A stretch of 38,036 bases of DNA from Pseudomonadota bacterium (lineage in GTDB: Bacteria > Desulfobacterota > Desulfovibrionia > Desulfovibrionales > Desulfovibrionaceae), in the NCBI GenBank assembly GCA_023390395.1, contig JAEWCY010000233.1, forward strand, positions 1 through 38,036, written 5' to 3'. Below, piece after piece: positions 15,485-25,954 of this stretch. The first letter of the stretch is position 1. Each line of letters begins with the position of its first letter. A program made the position numbers and the translations under genes. The notes below the pieces were generated by a model that was not told the DNA's origin, ran no database searches, and saw only the letters and a list, made by a program, of their open reading frames with translations.

Positions 15485-16873
15485 ATGCCGGCGCAAAACC
15501 AGCTCTCCCCCGCCGCCCGCCGGTTCCTGGAGGGACTCTTCCCGGGCGACGCCGCCGTCTTCGGTCCGGAGGAGACCTTCGTCTTCGGCACGGACGCCTC
15601 GCGGCGCTTCGCCGCGCCCTGGGCCGTGGTGCGCCCGGAGACCGTGGAGCAGGTCCGGGAGCTCCTGGCCTTCGCCCAGGCCGAACGCCTCCCCGTGCTG
15701 CCGCGCGGCCGGGGCACCAACACCGTGGGCGACTGCGTGCCCGTGGCCGGCGGCATCGTGGTGTCCACGGCCCGGATGCGCGACATCCTCGAGATCGACG
15801 GCGACGACTTCGTGGCCGTGGTCGAGCCGGGCGTGGCCACCGGCGACCTCCAGGCCGCGCTGGCGCGCCAGGGGCTCTTCTACGCCCCGGACCCGGCCAG
15901 CGTGAAGTTCTCCTCCGTGGGCGGCAACGCCGCCACCTGCGCCGGCGGCATGCGGGCCGTCAAGTACGGCGTCACCCGCGACCACATCCTCGGCATCGAG
16001 GCCGTGCTGCCCGGCGGCGCGGTGATCCACGCCGGCGGGCGCACCCATAAAAACGTCGTCGGCCTCGACCTCACGCGCCTTCTCGTCGGCTCCGAGGGCA
16101 CGCTCGGGCTTTTCACCAAGCTCATCCTCAAGCTTTTGCCCAAGCCCGCCGCCACCGCCACCCTGGCCCTGGCCTACCCGTCCGTGGACGCGGCCCTGAC
16201 CGCCGCCGGGGACGTCTTCCGGGCCGGCGTCCTGCCCGTGGCCGTGGAGCTTTTGGGCAAGGAAGCCATGGACGCCGTGGCCGCCATCGCCGGCGTCCCC
16301 TGGCCCCGGGACGCCGGCGCGGCCCTTTTTCTGCGTGTGGACGGCTCGTCCGAGGCCGTGGCCGCCGACCTGCGGCTGCTGGCCGCGGCCGCCGACCGGG
16401 CCGGGCCGGTCTGGCGCGAGGAGGCCGCCGCGCCCGAGGCCGAGGAGGCCCTATGGGAGCTGCGCCGGCTGCTCAACCCGGCCTCGTTCAAGGCCGCGCC
16501 GGACAAGATCAGCGACGACGTGACCGTGCCGCGCGGGGCGCTGCGCGAGGCCGCCGCCGGGATCGCGGCCATAGGCGACGAGGCGCGCGTGCGCATCCTG
16601 CTTTTCGGCCACGTCGGCGACGGCAACCTCCACGTCAACATCATGCACGACGCCGCCGACCCGGACGAGCGCGGCCGGGCCGAGAACGCCCGGGAGCGCA
16701 TCCTGGAGCTGTGCCTGCGCCTTCGCGGCACGCTCTCGGGCGAGCACGGCGTGGGCCTGGCCAAGCTGCCCTTTCTCGACCGCCAGCTCTCGGCCGAGGA
16801 GCGCGAGCTGATGCGCCGCCTCAAGGCCGTCTTCGACCCGGCCGGCATCATGAACCCGCAAAAGGCCTACTGA
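15485..16873 (+). CDS. glcD: FAD-linked D-2-hydroxyacid dehydrogenase, GlcD family
   Basis: This is a 462-residue flavoprotein of the vanillyl-alcohol oxidase fold. The FAD-binding part holds PVLPRGRGTNTVGD, the SSVGGNAATCAGG segment and LLVGSEGTLGLFTKL. The C-terminal oxidase part has GHVGDGNLHVNIMH and SGEHGVGLAK. It oxidises a D-2-hydroxyacid, most likely D-lactate or glycolate, at the cytoplasmic side of the membrane. Electrons would pass to the iron-sulfur partner encoded one base downstream. The ATG at 15485 follows the previous stop by five bases, while upstream frame extension is shadow sequence. D-lactate is the likely substrate in a sulfate reducer, but glycolate cannot be excluded. 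Confidence 0.9.
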   Translation: MPAQNQLSPAARRFLEGLFPGDAAVFGPEETFVFGTDASRRFAAPWAVVRPETVEQVRELLAFAQAERLPVLPRGRGTNTVGDCVPVAGGIVVSTARMRDILEIDGDDFVAVVEPGVATGDLQAALARQGLFYAPDPASVKFSSVGGNAATCAGGMRAVKYGVTRDHILGIEAVLPGGAVIHAGGRTHKNVVGLDLTRLLVGSEGTLGLFTKLILKLLPKPAATATLALAYPSVDAALTAAGDVFRAGVLPVAVELLGKEAMDAVAAIAGVPWPRDAGAALFLRVDGSSEAVAADLRLLAAAADRAGPVWREEAAAPEAEEALWELRRLLNPASFKAAPDKISDDVTVPRGALREAAAGIAAIGDEARVRILLFGHVGDGNLHVNIMHDAADPDERGRAENARERILELCLRLRGTLSGEHGVGLAKLPFLDRQLSAEERELMRRLKAVFDPAGIMNPQKAY

Positions 16874-16874
16874 C

Positions 16875-18062
16875 GTGTCCACGCCGCTCGATCCCGTCCA
16901 CTGCCTCCACGGCCAGGGCCGCCGCCCGGAATGCATCCTGTGCGGCCGCTGCCTGTCCGTGTGTCCGCTTTTCGCCGCCACCGGCCGCGAGGAACTCTCC
17001 CCGCGCGCCAAGTTCTTCCTGGCCCGGGCCGTGGCCGAGGGCCGGGCGGACCTGTCCCGAAAGGCCGCCGAACTGCTGGTCACGGTCTGCCTGTCCTGCG
17101 GCAAGTGCGAGAGCGCCTGTCCGCTGGGCCTTTGCGGCCCGGACCTCGTGGCCGAGCTGCGGGCCTCCCATCCCGGCTTCGCCGGCTTTCTCTGGAAGCT
17201 CTGGGTGGAACGGGCCGGGCTCATGTGGCCCCTGGCCCGGTCGCTGACCAGGATGCTGCCCGGCAACATCCCCATCGAGGCCGTCAGCCGCGCCAAGGCC
17301 GCCATCGAGGCCATGGGCTCCGGCCGCGCCCCCGAGCCATGGCTCGTCCCCGAGACCTGGGACCGGCGGCACGAGGGGAAAAAGGCCGTGATCTTCGCCG
17401 GCTGCGTGGCCGAGCACGCCAATCCCCGCTGGAAGGAGGCGGCCAGGCGGGTGCTCTCGGGCCTTGGCGTCGAGGTCCTGCCCGACCCGGGCTTCACCTG
17501 CTGCGGCTGCACCCTGGGCCATGCCGGCGCGCCGGCCGCCCAGGCCGCCATGCAGCAGCACAACATCGAGGCCTGGCGCGCCGCCGGCCGGCCGCTCATG
17601 GTCGTTTTCTGCGCCACCTGCCGCTGCGGCCTGCGGGCCTACGCCCGCAAGGACCTGGGCCTTGCCATGGACGAGCTGCCCCTGTGGCGGGAAAACCTCG
17701 TCTCCCTGGCCGAACTCATGGGCGCGACGACCTTTCGCGCCGGCGAGGCCGCGCCCCCGGCCGTGCGCTACCACCGCCCCTGCCACGGGGCCGGCGGCAA
17801 CCAGGACCTGGCCTTTCTGCGCCGGGCCATGGGCGACCGCCTGACCTTCAACGAAAACGAGACGCCCTGCTGCGGCTTCGGCGGCCTGACCAAGCTCACC
17901 TCGCCGGAACTGTCCGAGGCCGTGGCCAGCCACGCCCTGGCCGTCTACGCCCCGCGCCCCGGGGAGCAGATCGTCACCGGCTGCGCCGGCTGCGTCACCC
18001 AGTTGCGCGCCGCCGCCCCGGACGCCGTCCGGGTGGGGCACTGGCTGGAACTTCTGGGCTGA
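16875..18062 (+). CDS. glcF: Iron-sulfur subunit of D-lactate/glycolate dehydrogenase, GlcF-like
   Basis: This is a 395-residue protein. It has two [4Fe-4S] ferredoxin-like motifs: C20, C23, C26, C30 and C72, C75, C78, C82. Two CCG domains follow, marked by GFTCCGCTLGH and FCATCRCG, then YHRPCHGAGG, TPCCGFGG and TGCAGCVTQL. It carries electrons from GlcD towards the quinone pool or another carrier. It starts with GTG at 16875, one base after the glcD stop, so translation is coupled. The protein is typical in length for GlcF. A short GC hairpin at 18097-18115 separates it from secA. Confidence 0.9.
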   Translation: MSTPLDPVHCLHGQGRRPECILCGRCLSVCPLFAATGREELSPRAKFFLARAVAEGRADLSRKAAELLVTVCLSCGKCESACPLGLCGPDLVAELRASHPGFAGFLWKLWVERAGLMWPLARSLTRMLPGNIPIEAVSRAKAAIEAMGSGRAPEPWLVPETWDRRHEGKKAVIFAGCVAEHANPRWKEAARRVLSGLGVEVLPDPGFTCCGCTLGHAGAPAAQAAMQQHNIEAWRAAGRPLMVVFCATCRCGLRAYARKDLGLAMDELPLWRENLVSLAELMGATTFRAGEAAPPAVRYHRPCHGAGGNQDLAFLRRAMGDRLTFNENETPCCGFGGLTKLTSPELSEAVASHALAVYAPRPGEQIVTGCAGCVTQLRAAAPDAVRVGHWLELLG

Positions 18063-18096
18063 CGCCCCGATCCCCCGCCACCTGGGAGGGCGCCGC

Positions 18097-18120
18097 GCCC
18101 CGGACGAGCCGGGGCCTTTC
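18097..18120 (+). terminator. Short hairpin between glcF and secA
   Basis: GCCCCGG at 18097-18103 pairs with CCGGGGC at 18109-18115 and is followed by CTTTC. The T-run is weak, so partial read-through into secA is likely. Confidence 0.45.
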
Positions 18121-18159
18121 CGATCGCCGCCGCCCTCCACCACATAAAGGAGTCCATTC

Positions 18160-20673
<2,514 letters not shown>

Positions 20674-20692
20674 CGCGAGAAAAAAAGGGGGG

Positions 20693-20750
20693 ACGCCTCC
20701 GGCGGCCGGGAGGGGCGGGGGCCCCTCCCGGACCTCCCCGAGGGGGGACT
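20693..20750 (+). repeat. Intergenic hairpin repeat after secA
   Basis: The family head GCCTCCGGCGGCC is followed by a perfect 11-bp hairpin (20706-20716 with 20721-20731, loop GGGG), then ACCTCCCC and a smaller hairpin. The stem sequence differs from the copy at 25318 but stays perfectly paired. The rest of the 308-base gap before motA holds the terminator at 20824-20868. I see no gene and no clear promoter in it. Confidence 0.8.
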
Positions 20751-20823
20751 CGAACGGCCGCGCGGCAGCGGGCGCTGAAGGCGTCGGGAGGAGCACAGCG
20801 GCAGGATTCCTGTCCGGACGCAA

Positions 20824-20868
20824 CGGGCAAGCCGGCCGTTTTCCTTGCCCGGCGGTCCTGTTTTTTTT
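20824..20868 (+). terminator. Probable terminator of the secA transcript
   Basis: CGGGCAAG at 20824-20831 pairs with CTTGCCCG at 20844-20851, and a run of eight T lies at 20861-20868. The nine bases between stem and T-run make it atypical. Confidence 0.55.
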
Positions 20869-20981
20869 ACAGATGACCGTAAGCGCCTGCGGCGCACATT
20901 CCTGATATCGCCCGGAAGGGGGCCTCGCGCCCTTGACCGGTTATTCCGGGGCGGCCAGCACGCGCGCCCGAATGGTGGGTC

Positions 20982-21836
20982 ATGTTCGTCATCATCGGCA
21001 TCGTGGTGGTCCTTGGCTGCGTCATCGGCGGCTTTTTGCTGGAAGGCGGCCACCTGGGCGTGCTCATCCAGCCCATCGAGCTGCTCATCATCGGCGGCGC
21101 GGCCCTGGGGTCGTTTTTCATCTCCGCGCCCAAGTCCGTGGTCATCGGCACCTTCAAGCACGCCATGCACGTGTTCACGGGCAAGGAGTCCTCGGCCGCC
21201 GACTACCAGGACCTGCTGACGCTGCTGTTCGAGCTGCTCAACATCGCCCGCCGCGACGGCATCGTGGCGCTGGAGCCCCACGTGGCCAAACCCGAGCAGT
21301 CCTCCACCATCAACCGCTACCCCAACATCGCCAAGAACAAGCAGCTGGCCTACTTCATCTGCGACAACATCAAATGCCTGCTCTCCGAGGGCATCGACGC
21401 CCATCGCTACGACGACCTCATGCGCACGGACATCGCCACCATGCACCACCACGCCATGATCGCGCCGACAGCCGTGACCAAGGTGGCGGATTCGCTGCCG
21501 GGACTTGGCATCGTGGCGGCGGTGCTCGGCATCGTGCTCACCATGGGCAAGATCAACGAGCCGCCCGAGGTGCTCGGACACAGCATCGGCGCGGCCCTGG
21601 TCGGCACCTTCCTCGGCATCCTCCTGTGCTACGGCTTCATCGGCCCCATGGCCACCAACCTGGAATACCAGGCCAAGGCCCAGCAGCACATGCTGCACGT
21701 GGTCAAGGAAGTCCTCGGCGCGTTCAACTCCGGCTTTTCCCCGATGCTGTCCGTGGAGATGGGCCGCCGGGCCATCCCCGACGACGTGCGGCCGACCATG
21801 GAGGACATGGAAGGGGCGCTGCGTGGCAAAAAATAA
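20982..21836 (+). CDS. motA: Flagellar motor stator protein MotA
   Basis: This is a 284-residue MotA. An N-terminal helix (MFVIIGIVVVLGCVIGGF) is followed by GGHLGVLIQPIELLIIGGAALG as the second helix. A large cytoplasmic loop follows with the charged residues that touch FliG (region DGIVALEPHV to YDDLMRTDI). Helices three and four include VADSLPGLGIVAAVLGIVLTMG and GHSIGAALVGTFLGILLCYGF. With MotB it forms the ion-driven stator; this type normally uses protons. MotB overlaps its end by 14 bases. The ribosome site before the ATG at 20982 is poor. Confidence 0.95.
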   Translation: MFVIIGIVVVLGCVIGGFLLEGGHLGVLIQPIELLIIGGAALGSFFISAPKSVVIGTFKHAMHVFTGKESSAADYQDLLTLLFELLNIARRDGIVALEPHVAKPEQSSTINRYPNIAKNKQLAYFICDNIKCLLSEGIDAHRYDDLMRTDIATMHHHAMIAPTAVTKVADSLPGLGIVAAVLGIVLTMGKINEPPEVLGHSIGAALVGTFLGILLCYGFIGPMATNLEYQAKAQQHMLHVVKEVLGAFNSGFSPMLSVEMGRRAIPDDVRPTMEDMEGALRGKK

Positions 21837-22617
21837 CGACCACGGCAAGACGATCGTCGTCTACCGCGAGTCCGACGAGGGCCACGGCGGGCATCACGGC
21901 GGCTCGTGGAAGGTGGCCTACGCCGACTTCGTCACGGCGCTCATGGCCTTCTTCCTGCTCCTGTGGCTGGTGGTGTCGCTCAAGCCCCAGAAGAAGCAGG
22001 AGCTGTCCCTGGTCTTCCAGGACAAGAACGTGCCGAGCAAGGAGAAGGTGCAAAACCTCGAGAAGGTGCCCACCTTCATCAGCCCCGACGCCGTCAAGGG
22101 CAACCCCGAGTTCAAGCTCTCCCAGGAGAACAAGCTCAAGTACGAGATCGCGCTTCTGGTCAAGGAGCTCATCACCGCGGACCTGTCGGTCAAGAGCAAT
22201 TCCGGCGTGAGCAACGACTCCTCGGGCGTCATGATGCAGGTCAACAACTCGGTGATGTTCAAGCCCGGCTCGGCCGAGCTGACGCCGACGGCCGTGACGA
22301 TGCTCGACGGCGTGGCCAAGATCCTGCGCGACTTCAAGATCAACCTGACCGTGCGCGGCCATGCCGACGACGAGGAGAAGGGCGGGCCGTACCCGTCCAA
22401 GTGGGAGCTTTCGGCCGCCCGGGCGGCGGCGGCCACCCGCTACCTGGCCGAGAAGGCCGGCATCCCCACCACGCGCCTTCGCGCCGTGGGCCTGGCCGAC
22501 AGCCAGCCCCTGGTCCCCCCGACCTCGGCCGAGAACAAGGCCCGAAACCGCCGCATCGAGTTCTTCTACACCAGCCCCGACATGCGCCCCACGGAACGCT
22601 CCCAGGACGGGCCGTAG
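21823..22617 (+). CDS. motB: Flagellar motor stator protein MotB
   Basis: This is a 264-residue MotB. One N-terminal membrane helix (about 31-52, WKVAYADFVTALMAFF) carries D35, the proton-conducting aspartate. The C-terminal OmpA-like domain binds peptidoglycan (TVRGHADDEE, ELSAARAAAATRYL, KARNRRIEFF). The start is GTG at 21823, inside the end of motA, with a purine-rich AAGGGG just upstream. This gives the usual coupled motAB arrangement. The short His/Gly-rich segment before the helix (GHGGHHGG) is unusual but without known meaning. Confidence 0.94.
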   Translation: MAKNNDHGKTIVVYRESDEGHGGHHGGSWKVAYADFVTALMAFFLLLWLVVSLKPQKKQELSLVFQDKNVPSKEKVQNLEKVPTFISPDAVKGNPEFKLSQENKLKYEIALLVKELITADLSVKSNSGVSNDSSGVMMQVNNSVMFKPGSAELTPTAVTMLDGVAKILRDFKINLTVRGHADDEEKGGPYPSKWELSAARAAAATRYLAEKAGIPTTRLRAVGLADSQPLVPPTSAENKARNRRIEFFYTSPDMRPTERSQDGP

Positions 22618-22772
22618 AGGGGCAGTCAGCCGGTCGATTTCCCCTTGCCCGGCCTGCGCCCGATGCCGGAAACGCATTTGGTCGCGCGCGGCTCGAACGA
22701 CATGGCGTCGCTTCGCCGTGGGTATGCGCCGCACGACTTGACTTTCGCCTCATCTGCCCCCATGGGAACCCT

Positions 22773-23045
22773 ATGACGCTTCTCTTCGACGACACCAAAA
22801 AGCTGGAAAAAGCCCTGGGCGAGGAAGCCGCCGGGGTGCTCATCGGCATTTTGGAAAAGCAGGACGACGCGGCCAGGCGCGAACTTGCCACCAGGCACGA
22901 CCTGCGCGAAACGGAGTTGCGTCTGTTGGCGGAGATGTCCAAACTCAACGCCGACGCCAAGACGGACATCCTCAAGTGGGTGGCGGCCATGCTGATCGGG
23001 CAGGCCGCGCTCATCGCCGCCCTCATCAGGCTGTTCGCCAAATAG
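22773..23045 (+). CDS. Small coiled-coil membrane protein (DUF1640/CCDC90-like)
   Basis: This is a 90-residue protein. It has an amphipathic region, a charged coiled coil (ATRHDLRETELRLLAEMSKL) and one C-terminal membrane helix (LKWVAAMLIGQAALIAALIRLF). The pattern matches the bacterial DUF1640 group, whose function is unknown. The ATG at 22773 has only GGGA as a ribosome site. A strong terminator follows. The 155 bases between motB and this gene hold no other gene. Whether it belongs to the motAB transcript is uncertain. Confidence 0.75.
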   Translation: MTLLFDDTKKLEKALGEEAAGVLIGILEKQDDAARRELATRHDLRETELRLLAEMSKLNADAKTDILKWVAAMLIGQAALIAALIRLFAK

Positions 23046-23066
23046 CCCCCACCATCCTTCGTCGCC

Positions 23067-23098
23067 AAGGCCACCTTGTTTTCAGGGTGGCCTTTTTT
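23067..23098 (+). terminator. Intrinsic terminator
   Basis: AAGGCCACC at 23067-23075 pairs perfectly with GGTGGCCTT at 23086-23094 and runs straight into six T residues. It ends the plus-strand transcript before the convergent metY gene. Confidence 0.9.
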
Positions 23099-23114
23099 GG
23101 GGGGGGCGCCGGCC

Positions 23115-24416
23115 CTACACCTTTTCCAGCGCCTGCCGCAGGTCCGCGAGGATGTCCTCCACGTCCTCGATGCCGACCGAGATGCGCACCATGTCCGGCG
23201 CGACGCCGGCCTGCGCCAGCTCCTCGGGCGTGAGCTGGGAGTGGGTCGTGGAGGCCGGGTGGATGACCAGGGTCTTGGCGTCCAGGATGTTGGCCAGGTG
23301 CGAGCACAGCTCCACCGACTTGATGAAGGTCCGGCCGGCCTCGATGCCGCCCGTGAGCCCGAAGCCGAAGACCGCGCCGGGCCCCAGGGGGAAGAACTTC
23401 TTCGCCCGGGCATGGTCCTTGTGGCTCGGCAGGCCGGCGTAGTTGACCCAGGCCACCTTGGGGTGCCCCTCCAAAAATTCCGCCACCTTCTGGGCGTTGG
23501 CGCAGTGGGCCTTGGCCCGAAGCGGCAGCGTCTCCATGCCCTGGATGACCAGGAAGCTGTTGAGCGGCGCGGGCGTGGCCCCGATGTCGCGCATGAGCCC
23601 GGTGCGGATCTTCGTGCAAAAGGCCGAGCAGGGCGTGCCCTCGATCGAGCACAGCATGTCCCAGAAATTGGCCCCGTGGTAGGTCGGGTCCGGGGCGGTG
23701 ATCTCCGGGTACTTGCCCCCGGCCGACCAGTCGAAGCCCCCGGCCTCGACGATGGCCCCACCCAGGCAAGTGCCGTGGCCGCCGATGATCTTGGTCAGCG
23801 AATACACGGCGATGTCCGCGCCCACCTCGAAGGGGTTGAGGATCGGCGGCGCGGCCACGGTGTTGTCCAGGAAGAACGGCAGGCCCGCGTCGTGGGCCAC
23901 CTTGGCGATGGCCGGCAGGTCGTCCACGTTGCAGCGCGGGTTGCCGATGGATTCGGAAAAGACCAGCCGCGTGTCCTTGTCGATGGCCCGGGCGAAGTTG
24001 GCCGGGTCCGAGGAGTCCACGAAGCGCGCCTCGATGCCGAAGCGCTTGAGGGTGTGCTCGAAAAGCGTGTGGGTGCCGCCGTAGAGGTTGCTGCCGGTGA
24101 CGATGTTCTGGCCGGCCTTGGTGATGGCGGCTACGGCGTAGAAGATGGCGGACATGCCCGAGGCCGTGGCCACGCAGGCCGAGGCCCCGTGCAGGGCGGC
24201 CAGACGTTTTTCCAGCACGTCCGTGGTCGGGTTGCCGAGGCGGGTGTAGATGTAGCCGGCTTCCTTGAGGGCGAAGAGGTTGGCGGCGTGCTCGGTGTCG
24301 CGGAACAGGAAGCTCGTGGTCTGGTGGATGGGCACGGCCCGGGACAGGGTGTCGGCGTCCGGCGTGTGGCCGGCGTGCAGGGCCAGGGTCTGGGCATGCC
24401 ACGGCGGGGTGGGCAT
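23115..24416 (-). CDS. metY: O-acetylhomoserine sulfhydrylase
   Basis: This is a 433-residue PLP enzyme of the Cys/Met metabolism family that makes homocysteine from O-acetylhomoserine and sulfide. PLP binds K209 in VYSLTKIIGGHG. YIYTRLGNPT, GSNLYGGT and the C-terminal VIHPASTTHSQL with VRISVGIEDVEDI are family hallmarks. The length (about 430) fits MetY rather than the shorter MetB/MetC enzymes. Direct use of sulfide is sensible in a sulfide-producing cell. The ATG at 24416 has GGAGGAA upstream. A leader with competing hairpins lies 18-71 bases before the start and may regulate it. Confidence 0.93.
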   Translation of the reverse strand: MPTPPWHAQTLALHAGHTPDADTLSRAVPIHQTTSFLFRDTEHAANLFALKEAGYIYTRLGNPTTDVLEKRLAALHGASACVATASGMSAIFYAVAAITKAGQNIVTGSNLYGGTHTLFEHTLKRFGIEARFVDSSDPANFARAIDKDTRLVFSESIGNPRCNVDDLPAIAKVAHDAGLPFFLDNTVAAPPILNPFEVGADIAVYSLTKIIGGHGTCLGGAIVEAGGFDWSAGGKYPEITAPDPTYHGANFWDMLCSIEGTPCSAFCTKIRTGLMRDIGATPAPLNSFLVIQGMETLPLRAKAHCANAQKVAEFLEGHPKVAWVNYAGLPSHKDHARAKKFFPLGPGAVFGFGLTGGIEAGRTFIKSVELCSHLANILDAKTLVIHPASTTHSQLTPEELAQAGVAPDMVRISVGIEDVEDILADLRQALEKV

Positions 24417-24433
24417 GGGGATTCCTCCGGTTG

Positions 24434-24487
24434 GGATTGGCCTCCCGGTGCGGACGCCGGGAGCATGCTCCCCCTATATGCCAATCC
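24434..24487 (-). promoter_or_regulatory. Structured 5' leader of metY with competing hairpins
   Basis: In the minus-strand RNA, GGAUUGG (24487-24481) can pair with CCAAUCC (24440-24434) to close a domain. Inside it, the CUCCC at 24472-24468 can pair with the preceding GGGAG (loop CAUG). Read as CUCCCGG (24463-24457), overlapping the GGGAG, the opposite register can pair with CCGGGAG (24448-24442). The two inner hairpins share bases and cannot both form. The ribosome-binding GGAGGAA follows within ten bases. The architecture resembles a switch. It does not match a SAM riboswitch class that I recognise. Confidence 0.45.
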
Positions 24488-24524
24488 GGGGCGGCCCGGA
24501 AGGGCGGGGGCGGATGTTTCGGCC

Positions 24525-24553
24525 TTGACATACGCTGGCGCGGAACCGACAAC
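24525..24553 (+). promoter_or_regulatory. Candidate sigma-70 promoter for the amidotransferase-like gene
   Basis: There is a perfect TTGACA at 24525-24530, then 17 bases, then GACAAC at 24548-24553 (three of six -10 matches). The start codon follows at 24611, preceded by GGGGAGGG. Confidence 0.45.
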
Positions 24554-24610
24554 CGTGGCCGACGCCCAGAGCGCGTCCTACCGTCACCGCAAGCATGGGG
24601 AGGGTCTTTC

Positions 24611-25303
24611 ATGCGCCTGCACGCCTTCTACCACGTGCCCTTCGAGGACGTGGGTTCCATAAAGCCCTGGGCCGAGGCCAAGGGCCATACGCTCACGACC
24701 ACCAGCCTTTTCGCCGACGAGACGCCGCCGCCGGCGGCGGACTACGACATGCTCGTGGTCATGGGCGGCCCCATGGGCGTCTACGACGAGAAGGAACACC
24801 CCTGGCTGGCCGGGGAGAAGAAAGCCATCGAGGCGGCCGTGGCCGCGGGCAAGCCGACGCTTGGCATCTGCCTCGGCGCGCAGCTTCTTTCCGTGGTCCT
24901 CGGCGGCACGGTGACCAAAAACCCGGCGCCGGAAATCGGCTGGTTCAAGGTGGAGATGACGCCCCAGGGCCTCGACGAATCGGTCTTCGCCGGCTTTCCC
25001 CAGTCCTATTACGCCTTCCACTGGCACGGCGACACCTTTTCCATCCCGCCCGGCGCGGTCCACGCCGCCAGCTCCGCCGCCTGCTCCAACCAGGCCTTCG
25101 TCTACAACCACCATGTCGTGGGCCTGCAGTTCCACCTGGAAACCCAGCCCGTGAACATGCAAAAGCTCATCAAACACTGCGCCGCGGACGTGGCCGAACC
25201 CGGCCCCACCGTGCACCATCCCAAGCAGATGCACGCCGGCCGCGAAGCCTTCAAGGACATCCAGGCGCTCATGCACCGCCTTTGCGATTCACTGACAGTC
25301 TAA
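24611..25303 (+). CDS. GMP synthase-like class I glutamine amidotransferase domain protein
   Basis: This is a 230-residue protein with the single GATase class I fold. The nucleophile is C87 (LGICLGAQL), with H175 and E177 completing the triad (LQFHLET). MVVMGGPMGVYDE is the oxyanion region, and HWHGDTFSIPPGA is a family segment. These proteins either release ammonia from glutamine or act as gamma-glutamyl peptidases. Without a fused synthetase the true acceptor is unknown. It is transcribed divergently from metY from its own candidate promoter. A hairpin repeat follows the stop codon. Confidence 0.85.
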   Translation: MRLHAFYHVPFEDVGSIKPWAEAKGHTLTTTSLFADETPPPAADYDMLVVMGGPMGVYDEKEHPWLAGEKKAIEAAVAAGKPTLGICLGAQLLSVVLGGTVTKNPAPEIGWFKVEMTPQGLDESVFAGFPQSYYAFHWHGDTFSIPPGAVHAASSAACSNQAFVYNHHVVGLQFHLETQPVNMQKLIKHCAADVAEPGPTVHHPKQMHAGREAFKDIQALMHRLCDSLTV

Positions 25304-25317
25304 GGGAAGAAGGAAGA

Positions 25318-25374
25318 CGCCTCCGGCGGCCAGGAGGGGGTCACCCCCTCCTGGACCTCCCCGATGGGGGAGGC
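25318..25374 (+). repeat. Intergenic hairpin repeat, best-preserved copy
   Basis: The head GCCTCCGGCGGCC is followed by an 11-bp perfect hairpin (25330-25340 with 25344-25354, loop TCA), then ACCTCCCC, which forms a 7-bp hairpin (25356-25362 with 25367-25373). It is the reverse-oriented match of 5139-5192. It lies between two plus-strand genes and may attenuate transcription. Confidence 0.85.
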
Positions 25375-25410
25375 GACGGTTCGTGTAATGTTGAAGCAGG
25401 GGGAATGGGG

Positions 25411-25884
25411 ATGCGCAAGAAAGAGCGGGAAATCAAGGACAAGAGTGTTCTGGAAGAGCTGCTCATGCGGGCGCGCGTGTGCCGCCTGGGTCTCTACGAC
25501 GGGCAGTGGCCCTATGTGGTGCCGGTCAACATGGGCTACGCCGCCGGCCGCATCTATTTTCATTCCTCGCGCAAGGGCAAGAAGATGGAGATCCTGCGCG
25601 AGAATCCCCGCGTGTGCTTCGAGATCGACAGCGACGTGGAGGTCGTCACCGGCGAGCGCCCCTGCGACTACACCACCAACTACAAGTCGGTCATCGGCTT
25701 CGGCACGGCCGTGCTGATCGAGGACGAGGCCGAGAAGATCGAGGGCCTTCGCATCATCATGCGCCGCCACGCCGGGCCCGTGGAGGGCTTTCGGCCCGAG
25801 GTCGTGCCGGTCACGGCCGTGGTGCGCATCGACATCGAACGCATGACCGGCAAGGCCAATCCGCCGTACAACGAGTGGAACTGA
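25411..25884 (+). CDS. Pyridoxamine 5'-phosphate oxidase-like flavin split-barrel protein (NimA-related)
   Basis: This is a 157-residue protein of the FMN-binding split-barrel family. The N-terminal RKKEREIKDKS with LLMRARVCRLGL, then PYVVPVNMGY, IYFHSSRKGKKMEIL and VCFEID, follow the NimA-type pattern. NimA proteins reduce nitroimidazoles, but most relatives have unknown substrates, so resistance should not be assumed. The ATG at 25411 was chosen over the one at 25405 because the AGGGGG stretch is then spaced by seven bases. The SGNH hydrolase gene follows on the same strand 70 bases after the stop codon. Confidence 0.85.
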   Translation: MRKKEREIKDKSVLEELLMRARVCRLGLYDGQWPYVVPVNMGYAAGRIYFHSSRKGKKMEILRENPRVCFEIDSDVEVVTGERPCDYTTNYKSVIGFGTAVLIEDEAEKIEGLRIIMRRHAGPVEGFRPEVVPVTAVVRIDIERMTGKANPPYNEWN

Positions 25885-25954
25885 CGCCGGTCGCGTCGCC
25901 ATCTTGCGGCTTCGTTTTTGAAGGTTGCCAAACGGCACAGCACCGGAGGACGTC

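Noticed and set aside
22737..22765. TTGACT-N17-CATGGG as a promoter for the coiled-coil gene at 22773
   Set aside because: The -10 box would lie only six bases before the start codon, leaving no room for a leader or ribosome site, and CATGGG is a weak match.
24417..24610. A classical SAM-I or SAM-II riboswitch before metY
   Set aside because: Neither the four-way junction with kink-turn of SAM-I nor the H-type pseudoknot layout of SAM-II could be traced. Only the simpler competing hairpins are supported.
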